64,000 bases of DNA from Struthio camelus. Its lineage: Eukaryota; Chordata; Aves; Struthioniformes; Struthionidae. The notes below the pieces were generated by a model. The model searched no databases and was not told where the DNA came from. It saw only the letters and a list, made by a program, of their open reading frames with translations. This document shows, piece after piece, positions 47,576-59,834 of the stretch (within the stretch, counting starts at the first letter, position 1; each line of letters starts with the position of its first letter). A program made the position numbers and the translations under genes. The DNA is taken from assembly GCF_040807025.1 (NCBI RefSeq), contig NC_090980.1, positions 62,001 through 126,000 on the forward strand. The letters are read 5' to 3'.

Positions 47576-50500
47576 TCACCTGCCGGCCGCCGCCTGGCCC
47601 CGACCGTCGCGGGGGCGGAGCCGGGGGGCGTCGGGGGCCCCGGGGGGCGGGCTGCCCCCGCCCTGCCGCGTCCGTGATTGGTCGTTCCGGGCGCCCCGCG
47701 GCGGCCCCTGATTGGCCGGCGGCCCCAGCCCCAGCGCGAGGATTGGCCGGTGGTAGGGGCCGGCCAGCAGCGGGGAGAGACGATTGGCCGCGGCCTCCTG
47801 GCCGGGCGACGCCATTGGGTAGAGGCTGCCGTGGTGGGCGGGGTCCAGCCGGGCGTCAGCCAATGGCAGGAGGAGGGCGGGGCCGCCGGCGCACCCTATT
47901 GGCTGCCCTGGGGTGGGCGGGGCTTCCTGCTTCACCATGGGGCGGGGCCCCGACGTCGACGCCCCATTGGCCGGGTCGGCGGCTTCCGGCTTCTGATTGG
48001 CCGCGGCGGCGCCGGGGGTCCGGGGGGGGCTGGGGGCCGCCGGGGGGGACCCGGGGGAGGCGCTGGCCCGGCCTGGGGGGAGGGGCGGGTTGGGGGGGGT
48101 GTCGAGACCCCCAACCCCCCCCCAGGGACCCCCTGAGACCCCCCAAAACCCCCAGGAACCCCCAGGGACCCTCAACCCCCCCCGAGACCCCTAGGGACCC
48201 CCCCAAAATCCCCTTGGGACCCCCTAAACCCCCTAGGACCCCCCCCAGGGACCCCCAAGGAACCCCCCTCAAGCCCCCCTGGGAACCCCCAGAGATCCTC
48301 AACCCCCCCCCCGAGACCCCCCCGAGACCCCCCATAACCCCCCAGGACCCCCTAGACCCCCCCCAGGGACCCCCCCCAGAACCCCTAGCCCCCCCAGAAC
48401 CCCCCATAACCCCCCCAGGACCCTCTAGACCCCCCAGGACCCCTCCAGGGACCCCCCCATCACCCCCCAGACCCCCCCAAACCCCTAGGACCCCCCATAA
48501 CCCCCCCAGACCCCCCCCACTCACCATTGGGGGTCCGGGGGGCCCCGGGGGGGCCGTCGGGGCTGGGGGGGGCCGGGGGGGGCCGGGTCGCCTTTCCCCG
48601 GAGGATGTCGATGACCTGGGGGGGGCACGGGACACGGTCACGGCCCTATACGGACCCCCCTATAGCCCCCCATACAGGCCCCCTCCCCATAGGACCCCAC
48701 CATATAGACCTCCCCCATAGAGACCCCCCCCAATAGAGACAACCCCATAAGGACCCCACCATGTAGGACCCCCCCCTCCATAAGCACTCCCCAATAGGGA
48801 CCCCCCCATATGGACCCTTCCCCATAGGAACCCCCTATATGGACCGCCCTATAGGGAACCCCCCCTTATGGACCCTCCATAGGGGATCCCCCCGTAAGAC
48901 CCCCCCATATAGACCCCCTCCCCATAGGGGACCCCCCATATGAACCCCCCTATATGGACCCCCCATATGGGACCCTTCCATAGGGGACCCCCCCATATGG
49001 ACCCCCCCAAATAGACCCTCCCCATAGGACCCCCCCCAAAATGCATCCTCTATAAGGACCCCCCATACAGACCCCTCCCCATAGGACCCCCCCATAGGGG
49101 ACCCCTCATATGGACCCCCCCCATATAGACCCCCCCATAGGAAACCCCCTCTTATGGACCCTCCTTAGGAGGCCCCCCATAATGGATCCCCATATAGACC
49201 CCCTCCCCATAGGACCCCCCCTATAGGGGACCCCCCCATACAGACCCCTATATGGACTCCTCCATAGGGCACCCCCCCGTATGGACCCCCCCAAATAGAC
49301 CCTCCCCATAGGACCCCCACCCAAAATGCATCCTCCATAAGGACCCCCCATACAGACCCCTCCCCATAGGACCCCCCCACAGAGGACCCCCCATATGGAC
49401 CCCCCCATATGGACCCCTCCATATGGACCCCTCCATAGGGGACCCCCCCATATGGACCCCCCCATAGGACCCCCCTCAATATGCATCCTCCATAAGGACC
49501 CCCCCCATACAGACCCCTCCCCATAGGACCCCCCATAGGGGACCCCCCCCATAGGACCCCCTATAGGGGACGGGCCGGGGGCACCTGCCGGTTCTTGGCC
49601 ACGGCCAGAGCGGTGTCGTTGTGGCAGTTCTTGAGGGCGCAGTCGGCCCCGCTGCGCACCAGGAGCCGGAGCAGCGGCAGCAGCCCCCGGCCGGCCGCCG
49701 CGTGCAGCGCCGTGCACCCCGCGTACGACTGCGCGTTCACGCTGGCGCCCCGCTGCCGAGGGGCCGCGGCGCCTCAGAACCCCGGAACCGCCCCGGGAAC
49801 CCTCGAAACCGCCCCAAAACCGACCCGGGAACCCTCGAAACCGCCACGGAACCCCTCGAAACCGCCCTGGGAACCCTCGAAACCGCCCCAAAACCGACCC
49901 GGAAACCCTCGAAACCGCCACGGAACCCCTCGAAACCGCCACGGAACCCCCCGAAACCGCCCCGCCCCGCCTGCAGCGCCGTGCGCCCCGCGTACGACTG
50001 CGCGTTCACGCTGGCGCCCCACTGCCGAGGGGCCGCGGCGCCTCAGAACCCCGGAACCGCCCCGGAACCGCCCCGGGAACCCTCGAAACAGCCCCAAAAC
50101 CGACCCGGGAACCCTCGAAACCGCCACGGAACCCCTCAAAACCGCCACAGAACCCCCCGAAACTGCCACGGAACCCCCCGAAACCGCCCTGGGAACCCTC
50201 GAAACCGCCCCGCCCCGCCTGCAGCGCCGTGCACCCCGCGTACGACTGCGCGTTCACGCTGGCGCCCCGCTGCCGAGGGGCCGCGGCGCCTCAGACCCCC
50301 AGAACCGCCCCGAAACTGCCCCGGGAACCCTCAAAACAGCCCCAAAACCGACCCGGGAACCCTCAAAACCGCCACGGAACCCCTCAAAACCGCCACAGAA
50401 CCCCCCGAAACTGCCACGGAACCCCCCGAAACCGCCCTGGGAACCCTCGAAACCGCCCCGCCCCGCCTGCAGGGCCATGCGCCCCGCGTACGACTGCTCC

Positions 50501-53500
50501 TTCATGCTGGCGCCCCGCTGCCGAGGGGCCGCGGCGCCTCAGAACCCCGGAACCGCCCCGGAAACCCTCGAAACCGCCCCGAATCCAACCCGGGAACCCT
50601 CGAAACCGCCACGGAACCCCCCGAAACCGCCACGGAACCCCCCGAAACCGCCCCGCCCCGCCTGCAGCGCCGTGCACCCCGCGTACGACTGCGCGTTCAC
50701 GCTGGCGCCCCGCTGCCGAGGGGCCGCGGTGCCTCAGACCCCCGAAACTGCCCCGGGAACCCTCGAAACCACCCCAAAACCGACCCGGGAACCCTCGAAA
50801 CCGCCACGGAACCCCTCAAAACTGCCACGGAACCCCCCGAAACTGCCACGGAACCCCCCGAAACCGCCACGGAACCCCCCGAAACCGCCCCGCCCCGCCT
50901 GCAGCGCCGTGCGCCCCGCATACGACTGCACCTTCATGCTGGCGCCCCGCTGCCGAGGGGCCGCGGCACCTCAGACCCCCGGAACCGCCCCGAAACTGCC
51001 CCGGGAACCCTCAAAACAGCCCCAAAACCGACCTGGGAACCCTCGAAACCGCCATGGAACCCCTCAAAACCGCCACAGAACCCCCCGAAACTGCCACGGA
51101 ACCCCCCGAAACCGCCCCGCCCCGCCTGCAGGGCCGTGCACCCCGCGTACGACTGCGCGTTCACGCTGGCGCCCCGCTGCCGAGGGGCCGCGGTGCCTCA
51201 GACCCCCGGAACCGCCCCGGAACCGCCCCGGGAACCCTCGAAACCGCCATGGAACCCCTCCAAACCGCCCTGGGAACCCTCGAAACCGCCCCGGAACCCC
51301 CCGAAACCGCCCCGCCCGGCCTGCAGCGCCGTGCGCCCCGCGTACGCCGGCCCGTTCACGCTGGCGCCCCGCTGCCAGGAGCGGCGCTGCGCCGGAGCAC
51401 CTCAGAACTGCCCAATTCGCCCCCAAAACCGGCCCCGAAGCGCCCCGAAGCGCGGCGGCACCTGGATGAGCAGCTGGGCCATGTCGAGGCTGTCGCGCTC
51501 CACGGCGTGCAGCAGCGGCGAGCGGCCGCTCTTGATGTCCTGGGGGGCCCAGCCGGGGGGTCAGCGCCCCCCCCCATGGCACCCCCATTGTGCCCGTTGC
51601 ACCCCCTCTTTCCCCCGCTGCAGCCCCCCACACCCCCCATTGCAGCCCATTATCCTCCCATTGCACCCCCCATTGCACTCCCATTCCCCCCCCGCAGCCC
51701 CCCATTGCCCCCCACTGCAGCCCCCCTCACCCCCCCATTGCACTCCATTATCCTCCCATTGCACCCCCCATTGCCCCCCACTCCAGCCCCATTGCACCCC
51801 CACTGCAGCCCCCATCACCCCCCATCGCACCCCATTATCCTCCCATTGCACCCCCCATTGCCCCCCACTCCAACCCCATTGCCCCCCACTGCAGCCCCCA
51901 TCACCCCCCATTGCACCCCATTATCCTCCCATTGCACCCCCCATTGCCCCCCACTCCAGCCCCATTGCACCCCCACTGCAGCCCCCCTCACCCCCCCATC
52001 GCACCCCCCATTATCCTCCCATTGCACCCCCCATTGCCCCCCACTGCAACCCCCATCACCCCCCCATTGCACCCCCCATTGCCCCCCACTGCAGCCCCAT
52101 TGCCCCCCACTGCAGCCCCCGTCACCCCCCCATTGCACCCCATTATCCTCCCATTGCACCCCCCATCACCCCCCCTTGCACCCCCACTGCAGCCCCCCCA
52201 TTGCACCCCCATTGCCCCCCACTGCAGCCCCCCATTGCACCCCATTGTGCCTCCGTTACCCCCCACTGCAGCCCCCCATCACCCGCTCATTGCATCCCCA
52301 TTGCACCCCCCCAGCAGCACCCCCCAGCACCCCCCAGCGCCCCCCATCGCCCCCCGGCCCCGCTCACCACCGCGTCCACGTCGGCCCCGGCCTCCAGCAG
52401 CAGCTGCGCCGGCTCCCGCGCCCCCGCGCCCACCGCCACGTGCAGCGGCGTCAGCCCTGGGGGGGCACCGGGCACCCCATTGCACCCCCTGCACCCCCCC
52501 GCACCCCCAAAACAGCCCCCTGCAAGCAGCTCTGCGCCCCACTCCCATGCGCTCCTGCTCCCCGCTCCTCTGCCCCCCCCGTTTGCACGCAGCCCCCGTT
52601 GCCCTGAACCCCAACTGCATGCCCCCCCGCGCCCCTGCTCCCCTGCACCCCAATTCCCATGCACCCCTGCTCCCCTCGTTCCCCTGCACCCCCTCCCCTG
52701 CTCCCCAGTTGCATGCACCCCCTGCACCCCAATACCCTGCACCTCCTGCCCCCCAGCAGCACGCACCCGTTGCACCCGCAGCACCCCAGTGGCACGCACC
52801 CCTTGCACCCTAGTTGCATGCACCCCTGCGCCCCTTGCCCCCTAGCAGCACGCACCCCTTGCCCCCCAGTTGCACGCACCCACAGCACCCCAGCAGCACG
52901 CACCCGCTGCACCCGCAGCACCCCAGCGGCACGCACCCACAGCACCCCAGTTGCATGCACCCACTGCTCCCCTGCCCCCCAGCAGCACGCACCCGCTGCA
53001 CCCACAGCACCCCAGTTGCACGCACCCCAATGGCACGCACCCCTTGCACCCCAGTTGCACGCACCCGCTGCACCCGCAGCACCCCAGCGGCACGCACCCA
53101 CAGCACCCCAGTTGCATGCACCCACTGCTCCCCTGCCCCCCAGCAGCACGCACCTGCTGCACCCACAGCACCTCAGCGGCCTGCACCCCTTGCACCCCAG
53201 TTGCACGCACCCACAGCACCCCAGCGGCACGCACCCCTTGCCCCCCAGTGGCCTGCACCCCTTGCCCCCCAGTTGCACGCACCCCTTGCCCCCCAGTGGC
53301 CTGCACCCCTTGCCCCCCAGTTGCACGCACCCCTTGCCCCCCAGCAGCACGCACCCGCTGCACCCACTGCACCCCAGTGGCCTGCACCCCTTGCCCCCCA
53401 GCGGCACGCACCCACTGCACCCCAGCAGCACGCACCCACTGCACCCGCAGCACCCCAGCAGCACGCACCCCTGCACCCCAGTTGCACGCACCTCTTGCAC

Positions 53501-56500
53501 CCCAGTTGCATGCACCCACTGCACCCCTTGCCCCCCAGTTGCATGCACCCACTGCACCCCTGCACCCCAGCAGCACGCACCCGCTGCACCCACAGCACCC
53601 CAGTTGCACGCCCCCGCTGCCCCCCAGCAGCACGCACCCGCTGCACCCACAGCACCCCAGCGGCACGCACCCCTTGCTCCCCAGCGGCACGCACCCCTTG
53701 CCCCCCAGTTGCATGCACCCACTGCTCCCCTGCCCCCCAGTTGCACGCACCCCTTGCACCCCAGTTGCACGCACCCACTGCTCCCCTGCACCCCAGCAGC
53801 ACGCACCCGCTGCACCGGCAGCACCCCAGTTGCATGCACCCCTTGCACCCCTTGCCCCCCAGCGGCACGCACCCGCTGCACCCCAGTTGCACGCCCCCGC
53901 TGCCCCCCAGCAGCACGCCCCCGCAGCACCCGCAGCACCCCAGTTGCATGCACCCGCTGCACCCCTTGCCCCCCCAGCGGCCTGCACCGCTGCCGCCCGC
54001 GGCGGGCGCTCACGCACCGTCGTAGTTGCGGGCCTCGAGGTCCGGGGGGGCGCCGGGGGCGGCGAGCAGCTCGCGCAGGCAGCGGGCGCTGCGGTGCTCG
54101 CAGGCCAGGTGGGCGGCCGTGCGGCCGTGGCGGTCGGGGGCGCCGGGCGAAGCGCCGTGGGCCACCAGCAGCTGCACCAGCGCCGGCTGCGTCGTGATCA
54201 CCGCCAGGTGCAGCGGCGTCTGCGCCCGCCGGCACCCCGTCACCGCCGCCCGCCCGCCCGCCCGCCGCGGGGCGCGCGGGGCGCGGGGGGCGCGGGGGGC
54301 ATAGGGTGCATGGGGTGCACAGGGGGCACAGGGGACTCAGGGTGCACGGGGGGCGCGGGGGGCACACGGGGTGCATGGGGTGCACGGGGTGCACGGGGGA
54401 CTCAGGGTGCATGGGGGACACAGGGGGCACAGGGGACTCAGGGTGCACGGGGGGCGCGTGGTGCACGGGGGGCATAGGGTGCACGGGGGGCACGGGGTGC
54501 ACGGGGGACTCAGGGTGCACGGGGGGCGCGGGGTGCACGGGGGGCACGAGCTGCACAGGGGGCGCACGGGGTGCATGGGGGGCACGGGGGGCACAGGGGA
54601 CTCAGGGTGCATGGGGGGCACGCGGTGCACGGGGGGCATGGGGGGCGCGGGGGGCACAAGCTGCATGGGGGGCGCGGGGGGCACGGGGGGTGCAGGGGGC
54701 ACGGGGGGCGCAGGGGGCACGGGGGGCGCACGGGGGGTGCATAGGGTGAATGGGGGTGCATAGGGGGCACAGGGTGCATGGGGGACTCAGGGTGCACGGG
54801 GTGCATGGGGGGCACAGGGGGCACGGGGGGACTCAGGGTGCAGAGGGGGGTGTGGGGTGCGTGGGGACGCGGGGTGCACGGGGGGCACGGGGTGCATGGG
54901 GGGCACGGGGTGCACACGGGGTGTGGGGGACATGGGGGGCATGGGGAGTATGGGGGGCACGGGGGGCACGGGGGACAGGGGGCCATGGGGGGTGCGGGGT
55001 GCATGCGGGACGTGGGGGGTGCAGGGCGCACGGGGTGCATGGGGGGCACGGGGGGGCAGAGAGGGGGCAGAGAGGGGGCAGGGGGCGCGGGGGGGGTGCA
55101 TGAGCACCCGGGCGCTCGCCCGAGCCCACCGGCCGGCGCGGAGCCCCCGAGCCCGGGGGGGGCTGCTGGGGGGGCGTGCAAGGCCGTGCACACGCGTGTG
55201 CGGGGGGGGGACACGTGCAAGGCCGTGCACACGCGTGTGCGGGGGGGGGGGACACGTGCAAGGCGGTGCACACGCATGTGCGGGGGGGGGGACACGTGCA
55301 AGGGCCCCCCCCGCGCTCAGCACCCCCTGCACCCCCCTGGCCCCCCCCTGCACCCCCGGGCACCCTGCACCCCCGTGCACCCCTGGGCCCCCTGCACCCC
55401 TGGGCACCCTGCACCCCCCTGCACCCCCCACACCCATTGCACCCTGTGTACCCTGCACCCTCTGCACCCCCGGGCACCCTGCACCCCCTGCACCCCCTTG
55501 AACCCTGCACCCTGCACCCGTGGGCACCCTGCACCCCCCACACCCATTGCACCCCCTGCACCCCCTTGAACCCTGCACCCCCGGGCACCCTGCACTCAGC
55601 AGCCCCCGGGCACCCTGCACCCCCTGCACCCCTGGGCACCCTGCACCCCCCTGCACCCCCTTGAACCCTGCACCCTGCACCCGTGGGCACCCTGCACCCC
55701 CCTGCACCCCCCACACCCATTGCACCCCCTGCACCCCCGTGCACCCCTGGGCCCCCTGCACCCCTGGGCACCCTGCACCCCCCTGCACCCCCCACACCCA
55801 TTGCACCCCCTGCACCCCCGTGCACCCTGCACCCCCGGGCACCCTGCACCCCCTGCACCCCCTTGAACCCTGCACCTTGCACCCCCGGGCACCCTGCACC
55901 CCTGGACACCCTGCACCCTGCACCCCTTGCACCTTGCACCCCCTGCACCCCCTGCACCCCCGGGCACCCCTTGAACCCTGCACCCTGCACCCCCGGGCAC
56001 CCCCTGCACCCTGCACCCCCGGGTACCCTGCACCCCTGGGCACCCTGCACCCCCCCTGCAGCCCCTTGAACCCTGCACCCTGCACCCCCGGGCACCCCCT
56101 GCACCCCCCCTGCACCTCCCCGGGCACCCCTTGCACCCAAGGGCACCCTGCACCCCTGGGCACCCTGCACCCCCCCTGCACCCCCTGCACCCCCTTGAAC
56201 CCTGCAGCCTGCACCCCTGGGCACCCTGCACCCCCTGCACCCCCCCTGCACCCCCTTGCACCCTGCAGCCCCTTGAACCCTGCACCCTGCACCCCCGGGC
56301 ACCCCCTGCACCCCCCCTGCACCCCCCCGGGCACCCCTTGCACCCAAGGGCACCCTGCACCCCTGGGCACCCTGCACCCCCTTGAACCCTGCACCCTGCA
56401 CCCCCGGGCACCCCCTGCACCCCCGGGCACCCTACACCCCCTGCACCCCCCCTGCACCCCCCCGGGCACCCCTTGCACCCCCGGGCACCCTGCACCCCTG

Positions 56501-59500
56501 GGCACCCTGCCCCCCCTGCACCCATTGAACCCCGTGCACCCTGCCCCCCCACCCCCCCACCCCCCCGGCCCCCCCGGCCCCCCGCACCTGGCGCAGGCGG
56601 TTGTAGACGTCGAGGGGCCGCCGGCCCTGCAGGAAGAGCCCGACCAGGCGGCGGGCGGCGGCCACGTTCCCCTGGGCCACGGCGATGTGCAGCGCCCTGG
56701 GGGGGCACCGGGGGGGCATGGGGGGGGGGCACGGGGGGGCACGGGGGGGACACGGGGGGGGGGCATGGGGGGGGCATGGGGGGGGACGGGGGGGCACGGG
56801 GGGGACACGGGGGGGACACGGGGGGGACACGGGGGGGGGCACAGGGACCCGGGGGACACCCGGGGGCACGGGGGGGGACCCGGGAGGACACGGGAGGACA
56901 CGGGGGGGGCACAGGGACCCGGGGGACACCCGGGACTGGGGGGGGCGGGGGAGCCCCGCGGAGGCACCTGGCCCCGCCCCCCTCGCGGCCACGCCCCCCT
57001 CTCGCGGCCCCGCCCCCCGCCCCGGCGGGAGGGGGGAGGAGAGGGAGGAAGTCGCCCCTCCCCCGCCGCTTCCAGTAAAGGGGCGGGGCCGGCAGCGGTG
57101 ACGTCAAGCGACGTCAGCGGCGGGGGCGGGGCCGGGCGGAGGGGTGGGGGGGGGGAGGGAACCCGGCCGGAGTTGGGGATTCCCCTGGCGGGGGGGTGGG
57201 GGGGGGATGGGGGTCCTTTAGGGGGGAGGGGGGGGTCCACGGGGGGGTCCATGGGGGGGAAATGGGGGTCCTATAGGGGGAATGGGGGGGGTCCACGGGG
57301 GGTCCCATGGGGGGGGTCCATGGGGGGGAAATGGGGGTCCTATAGGGGGGATGGGGGGGTCCATGGGGGGTCCCATGGGGGGGGTCCATGGGGGGGAAAT
57401 GGGGGTCCTATAGGGGGGATGGGGGGGTCCATGGGGGGTCCCATGGGGGGGTCCATGGGGGGGAAATGGGGGTCCTATAGGGGGGATGGGGGGGTCCACG
57501 GGGGGGTCCTATGGGGGGGGTCCATGGGGGGGAAATGGGGGTCCTATAGGGGGGATGGGGGGGTCCATGGGGGGTCCCATGGGGGGGGTCCACGGGGGGG
57601 GAAATGGGGGTCCTATAGGGGGGATGGGGGGTCCATGGGGGGGTCCCACGGGGGGGATGGGGGTCCAATAGGGGGGATGGGGGGGTCCATGGGGGGGACC
57701 CACATGGGGAGAATGGGGGGTCACATAGGGAGGATGGGGGGGTCCCATGGGGGAGTCTCATGGGGGGAAATGGGGGGGGTCCCACGGGTGGGGGGTCCCA
57801 TAGAGGGGATCTGGGGGGGTCCCCACGGGGGGTCCCACTGTTGGGGGGGTCCCATTGGGGGTCCCATGGGGGGGAATGGGGGGTTCCCACGGGTGGGGGG
57901 GCTGCAGGGGGGTCCCAGGGGTGGGGGGATCCCATAGAGGGGATCCAGGGGGGGGCCCACGGGTGGGGGGGGTCCCACGGGGGGAGTCCCGCAGGTGGGG
58001 GGGGTCCCATAGAGGGGGGTGGGGCGTTCCCACGGGTGGGGGGGCTGCAGGGGGGTCCCGGGGGGGTCCCACGGGTGGGGGGTCCCATAGAGGGGATCCA
58101 GGGGGGTCCCCACAGGGGGGTCCCATAGGCGGTATGGGGGGTTCCCACGGGTGGGGGGCTGCAGGGGGGGGTCCCACAGGCGTTCCCATTGGTGGGGGGT
58201 CCCCAGGGGGGGTCCCACGGGTGGGTGGTCCCCACGGGGGGGGACTCACGTGTCGCCGTCCTCGTCCTGCCCGGTGGCGGCGGCGATGTCGGCAGCCAGC
58301 TGCGTCCCGGGGGGGCCGAGCAGGGCCGGGGGGGGCGCGGGGGGGAAGGCGAGCGCCGCCGCGGGGGGGCCCGGCCCCACCAGCCCTGCGGGGCCGCCGT
58401 CAGCCCGAGGGGCCCAGGCGTCCGGGGGGCCCCGGCGTCCCACCCCCCCAGGGGCCCAGGTGTCCGGGGGGCCCAGGTGTCCGGGGGGCCCCGGCATCCC
58501 ACCCCCCGAGGGGCCCAGGCGTCCGGGGGGGGCCCCCAGGGTCCCACCCACTGAGGGGCCCAGGCGTCCGGGGGGCCCCGGCGTCCCACCCACCGAGGGG
58601 CCCAGGCGTCTGGGGGGCCCCGGCGTCCCGGCTCCGCTCCCCCCAACCCGAGGGGCCCAGGCGTCCGGGGGGGGCCCCCAGGGTCCCACCCACCGAGGGG
58701 CCCAGGCGTCCGGGGGGCCCCGGCGTCCCGGCTCCGCTCCCCCCAACCCGAGGGGCCCAGGCGTCCGGGGGTCCCAGCGTCCCGGCTCCGCTCCCCCCAA
58801 CCCGAGGGGCCCAGGCATCTGGGGGGCCCAGGCGTCCGGGGGGCCCCGGCACCCCTTCCCCCCTTTCCCGCCCCAGGGGCCCAGGCGTCCTGGCACCCCT
58901 CCGTTGGCCTCAAAGGACCCCGGCGTCCGGGCCGCCCCTGCTGTCCCCGAGGGGCCCAGGCGTCCGGGCCAGGCTGGGGGGGGGAGGAGGGGGCAGCTCC
59001 CCCCACCCCGTTGAGCAATCGCGCTGCCGCCCCTTCCCGGACGCCTGGGTCCCTCCCCAGGGGCTGTGGGGGGGGGGTGCACGGGGGGGTCCCGGGGATG
59101 CAAGGGGGGGTGCACGGGGGGGTCCCCAAGGTGCAGGGGCTTTCGGAGGGTGCATGGAGGGGGGGTCCCGGGGGGGGTCCCGGGGTGCACGGGGGGGGTC
59201 CCGGGGCTGCAAGGGGGGGTGCACGGGGGGGTCCCCAAGGTGCAGGGGCTTTCAGAGGGTGCATGGAGGGGGGGTCCCGGGGGGGGTCCCAGGGTGCACG
59301 GGGGGGTGCACGGGGGGGTCCCCAAGGTGCAGGGGCTTTCGGAGGGTGCATGGAGGGGGGGGCTCGGGGGGGGTCCCAGGGTGCATGGGGGGGTCCCGGG
59401 GCTGCAAGGGGGGGTGCATGGGGTTTGGGGGGCTGCATGGAGGGGGGGTCCCGGGGGGGGTCCCAAGGGTGCCCGGGGGGGGGAGGAGGGGGGGTCCCGG

Positions 59501-59834
59501 TCTCACCTGGGTAGTAGGCGGCGGGCAGGGGGGGGAAGGCGAGAGCCAGGCAGGGGGGGCCGAGGGCGGCGGGGGGGGCGCGGGCCGGGCCGGGGGCGCC
59601 GCTGTCGCCGCGGGGGGCTTTGCCCGGGGGGGGGCCCGGTGCCCCCCCCCCGCCGCCCCCGGCCGCCGCCGCCGCCGCCGCTTCGCGCATCGCCGAGCGC
59701 CGCTTCCGCAGCGGCAGCGACGCCTCGGGCTGCCGGGGGGGGGCCGGGGGGGCCGGGGGGGCCGGGGGGGCCGGGGGGGGCCCCGCCGCCGCCGCCCGCC
59801 ACGTCCGCAGGTCCACGGGCAGCTCGTCCGCCAT
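47576..59834 (-). CDS. BCL3: BCL3, nuclear IkappaB-family ankyrin-repeat coactivator
   Basis: Binds p50 or p52 NF-kappaB homodimers in the nucleus and alters their transcriptional output. Nine exons join in frame: 59507-59834, 58250-58385, 56588-56696, 54018-54219, 52368-52456, 51462-51539, 49585-49752, 48525-48615 and 47576-48072, giving 565 residues (human 454). The N-terminus has [17 protein letters not shown] and AAYYPG as in human BCL3. The ankyrin domain spans about 150-375 with [79 protein letters not shown] and [17 protein letters not shown], followed by [12 protein letters not shown]. The C-terminal exon is Pro/Ser-rich, longer than in human, and holds a SUMO-type VKQE; its 3' half is the least certain part. 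Intron 6 contains seven partial copies of exon 7. Confidence 0.94.
47670..48010. promoter_or_regulatory. CCAAT-box cluster inside the BCL3 terminal exon
   Basis: Nine ATTGG/CCAAT pentamers in 340 bp (for example 47676, 47711, 47742, 47783, 47967, 47994), the same density as in the PPP2R1A and TOMM40 promoters, although here the sequence is read as coding. Confidence 0.5.
48100..48500. repeat. CCCCCAGGGACCCCC simple array, BCL3 intron 8
   Basis: Short C-rich units (AACCCCCCAGGACCC) between the last two exons. Confidence 0.8.
48640..49560. repeat. CCCCCCATATGGACCCCCCC / CCCATAGGAC array, BCL3 intron 7
   Basis: Units of 14-30 bp with ATATGG, CATAGG and GATCC; one block of about 200 bp with AAATGCATCCTC is repeated three times. 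Confidence 0.9.
49753..51461. repeat. Seven tandem partial copies of BCL3 exon 7 in intron 6
   Basis: Each unit (about 196-269 bp) has the acceptor CCCTCGGCAG followed by the first ~55 coding bases of exon 7 ([17 protein letters not shown]), then GCGGGGCGG and a run of 20-30 bp GGAACCCTCGAAACCGCC repeats. Copy starts on the minus strand are near 50021, 50269, 50517, 50713, 50949, 51176 and 51373; the full exon starts at 49752. The farthest copy is the most diverged. Confidence 0.9.
51545..52340. repeat. CATTGCACCCCCCATTGCCC array, BCL3 intron 5
   Basis: Units of 14-17 bp with CACTGCAGCCCC and CATTATCCTCC in a higher-order unit of about 120 bp. Confidence 0.9.
52470..54010. repeat. CCCCAGCAGCACGCACCCGC array, BCL3 intron 4
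   Basis: About 75 units of 18-24 bp (CCCCAGTTGCACGCACCC, CCCCAGCGGCACGCACCC, TTGCCCC). Confidence 0.92.
54245..56560. repeat. Two arrays of opposite strand bias, BCL3 intron 3
   Basis: 54245-55110 is G-rich (GGGGGGCACGGGGTGCATGG). 55180-55310 has three CAAGGCCGTGCACACGCGTG copies. 55310-56560 is C-rich (CCCTGCACCCCCGGGCACCC, TTGAACCCTGCA). The bias flips sharply near 55.3 kb. Confidence 0.9.
56700..58230. repeat. BCL3 intron 2: GGGGGGCACGG tract, unique island, GGGGGTCCATGGGG array
   Basis: 56700-56940 is a GGGGACACGGGG simple tract. 56950-57180 is mostly unique with a TGACGTCAAGCGACGTCA pair near 57100. 57180-58230 is a G-rich minisatellite of about 60 bp (GGGGGAAATGGGGGTCCTAT, AGGGGGGATGGGGGGGTCC), later with CCCACGGGTGGGGGG. 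Confidence 0.88.
58390..59490. repeat. BCL3 intron 1 arrays
   Basis: 58390-58980 carries the GGGGCCCAGGCGTCCGGGGG core, about 22 units. 59060-59480 is a minisatellite with GGTGCAGGGGCTTTCGGAGG and GGGGGTCCCGGGGTGCACGG, about 100-115 bp per unit. Confidence 0.9.

Noticed and set aside
49753-51461. Extra functional ankyrin-coding exons of BCL3
   Set aside because: The copies stop after about 55 bp at CTGCAG followed by GCGGGG, a poor donor, and lack the rest of the exon; treated as intronic repeats.
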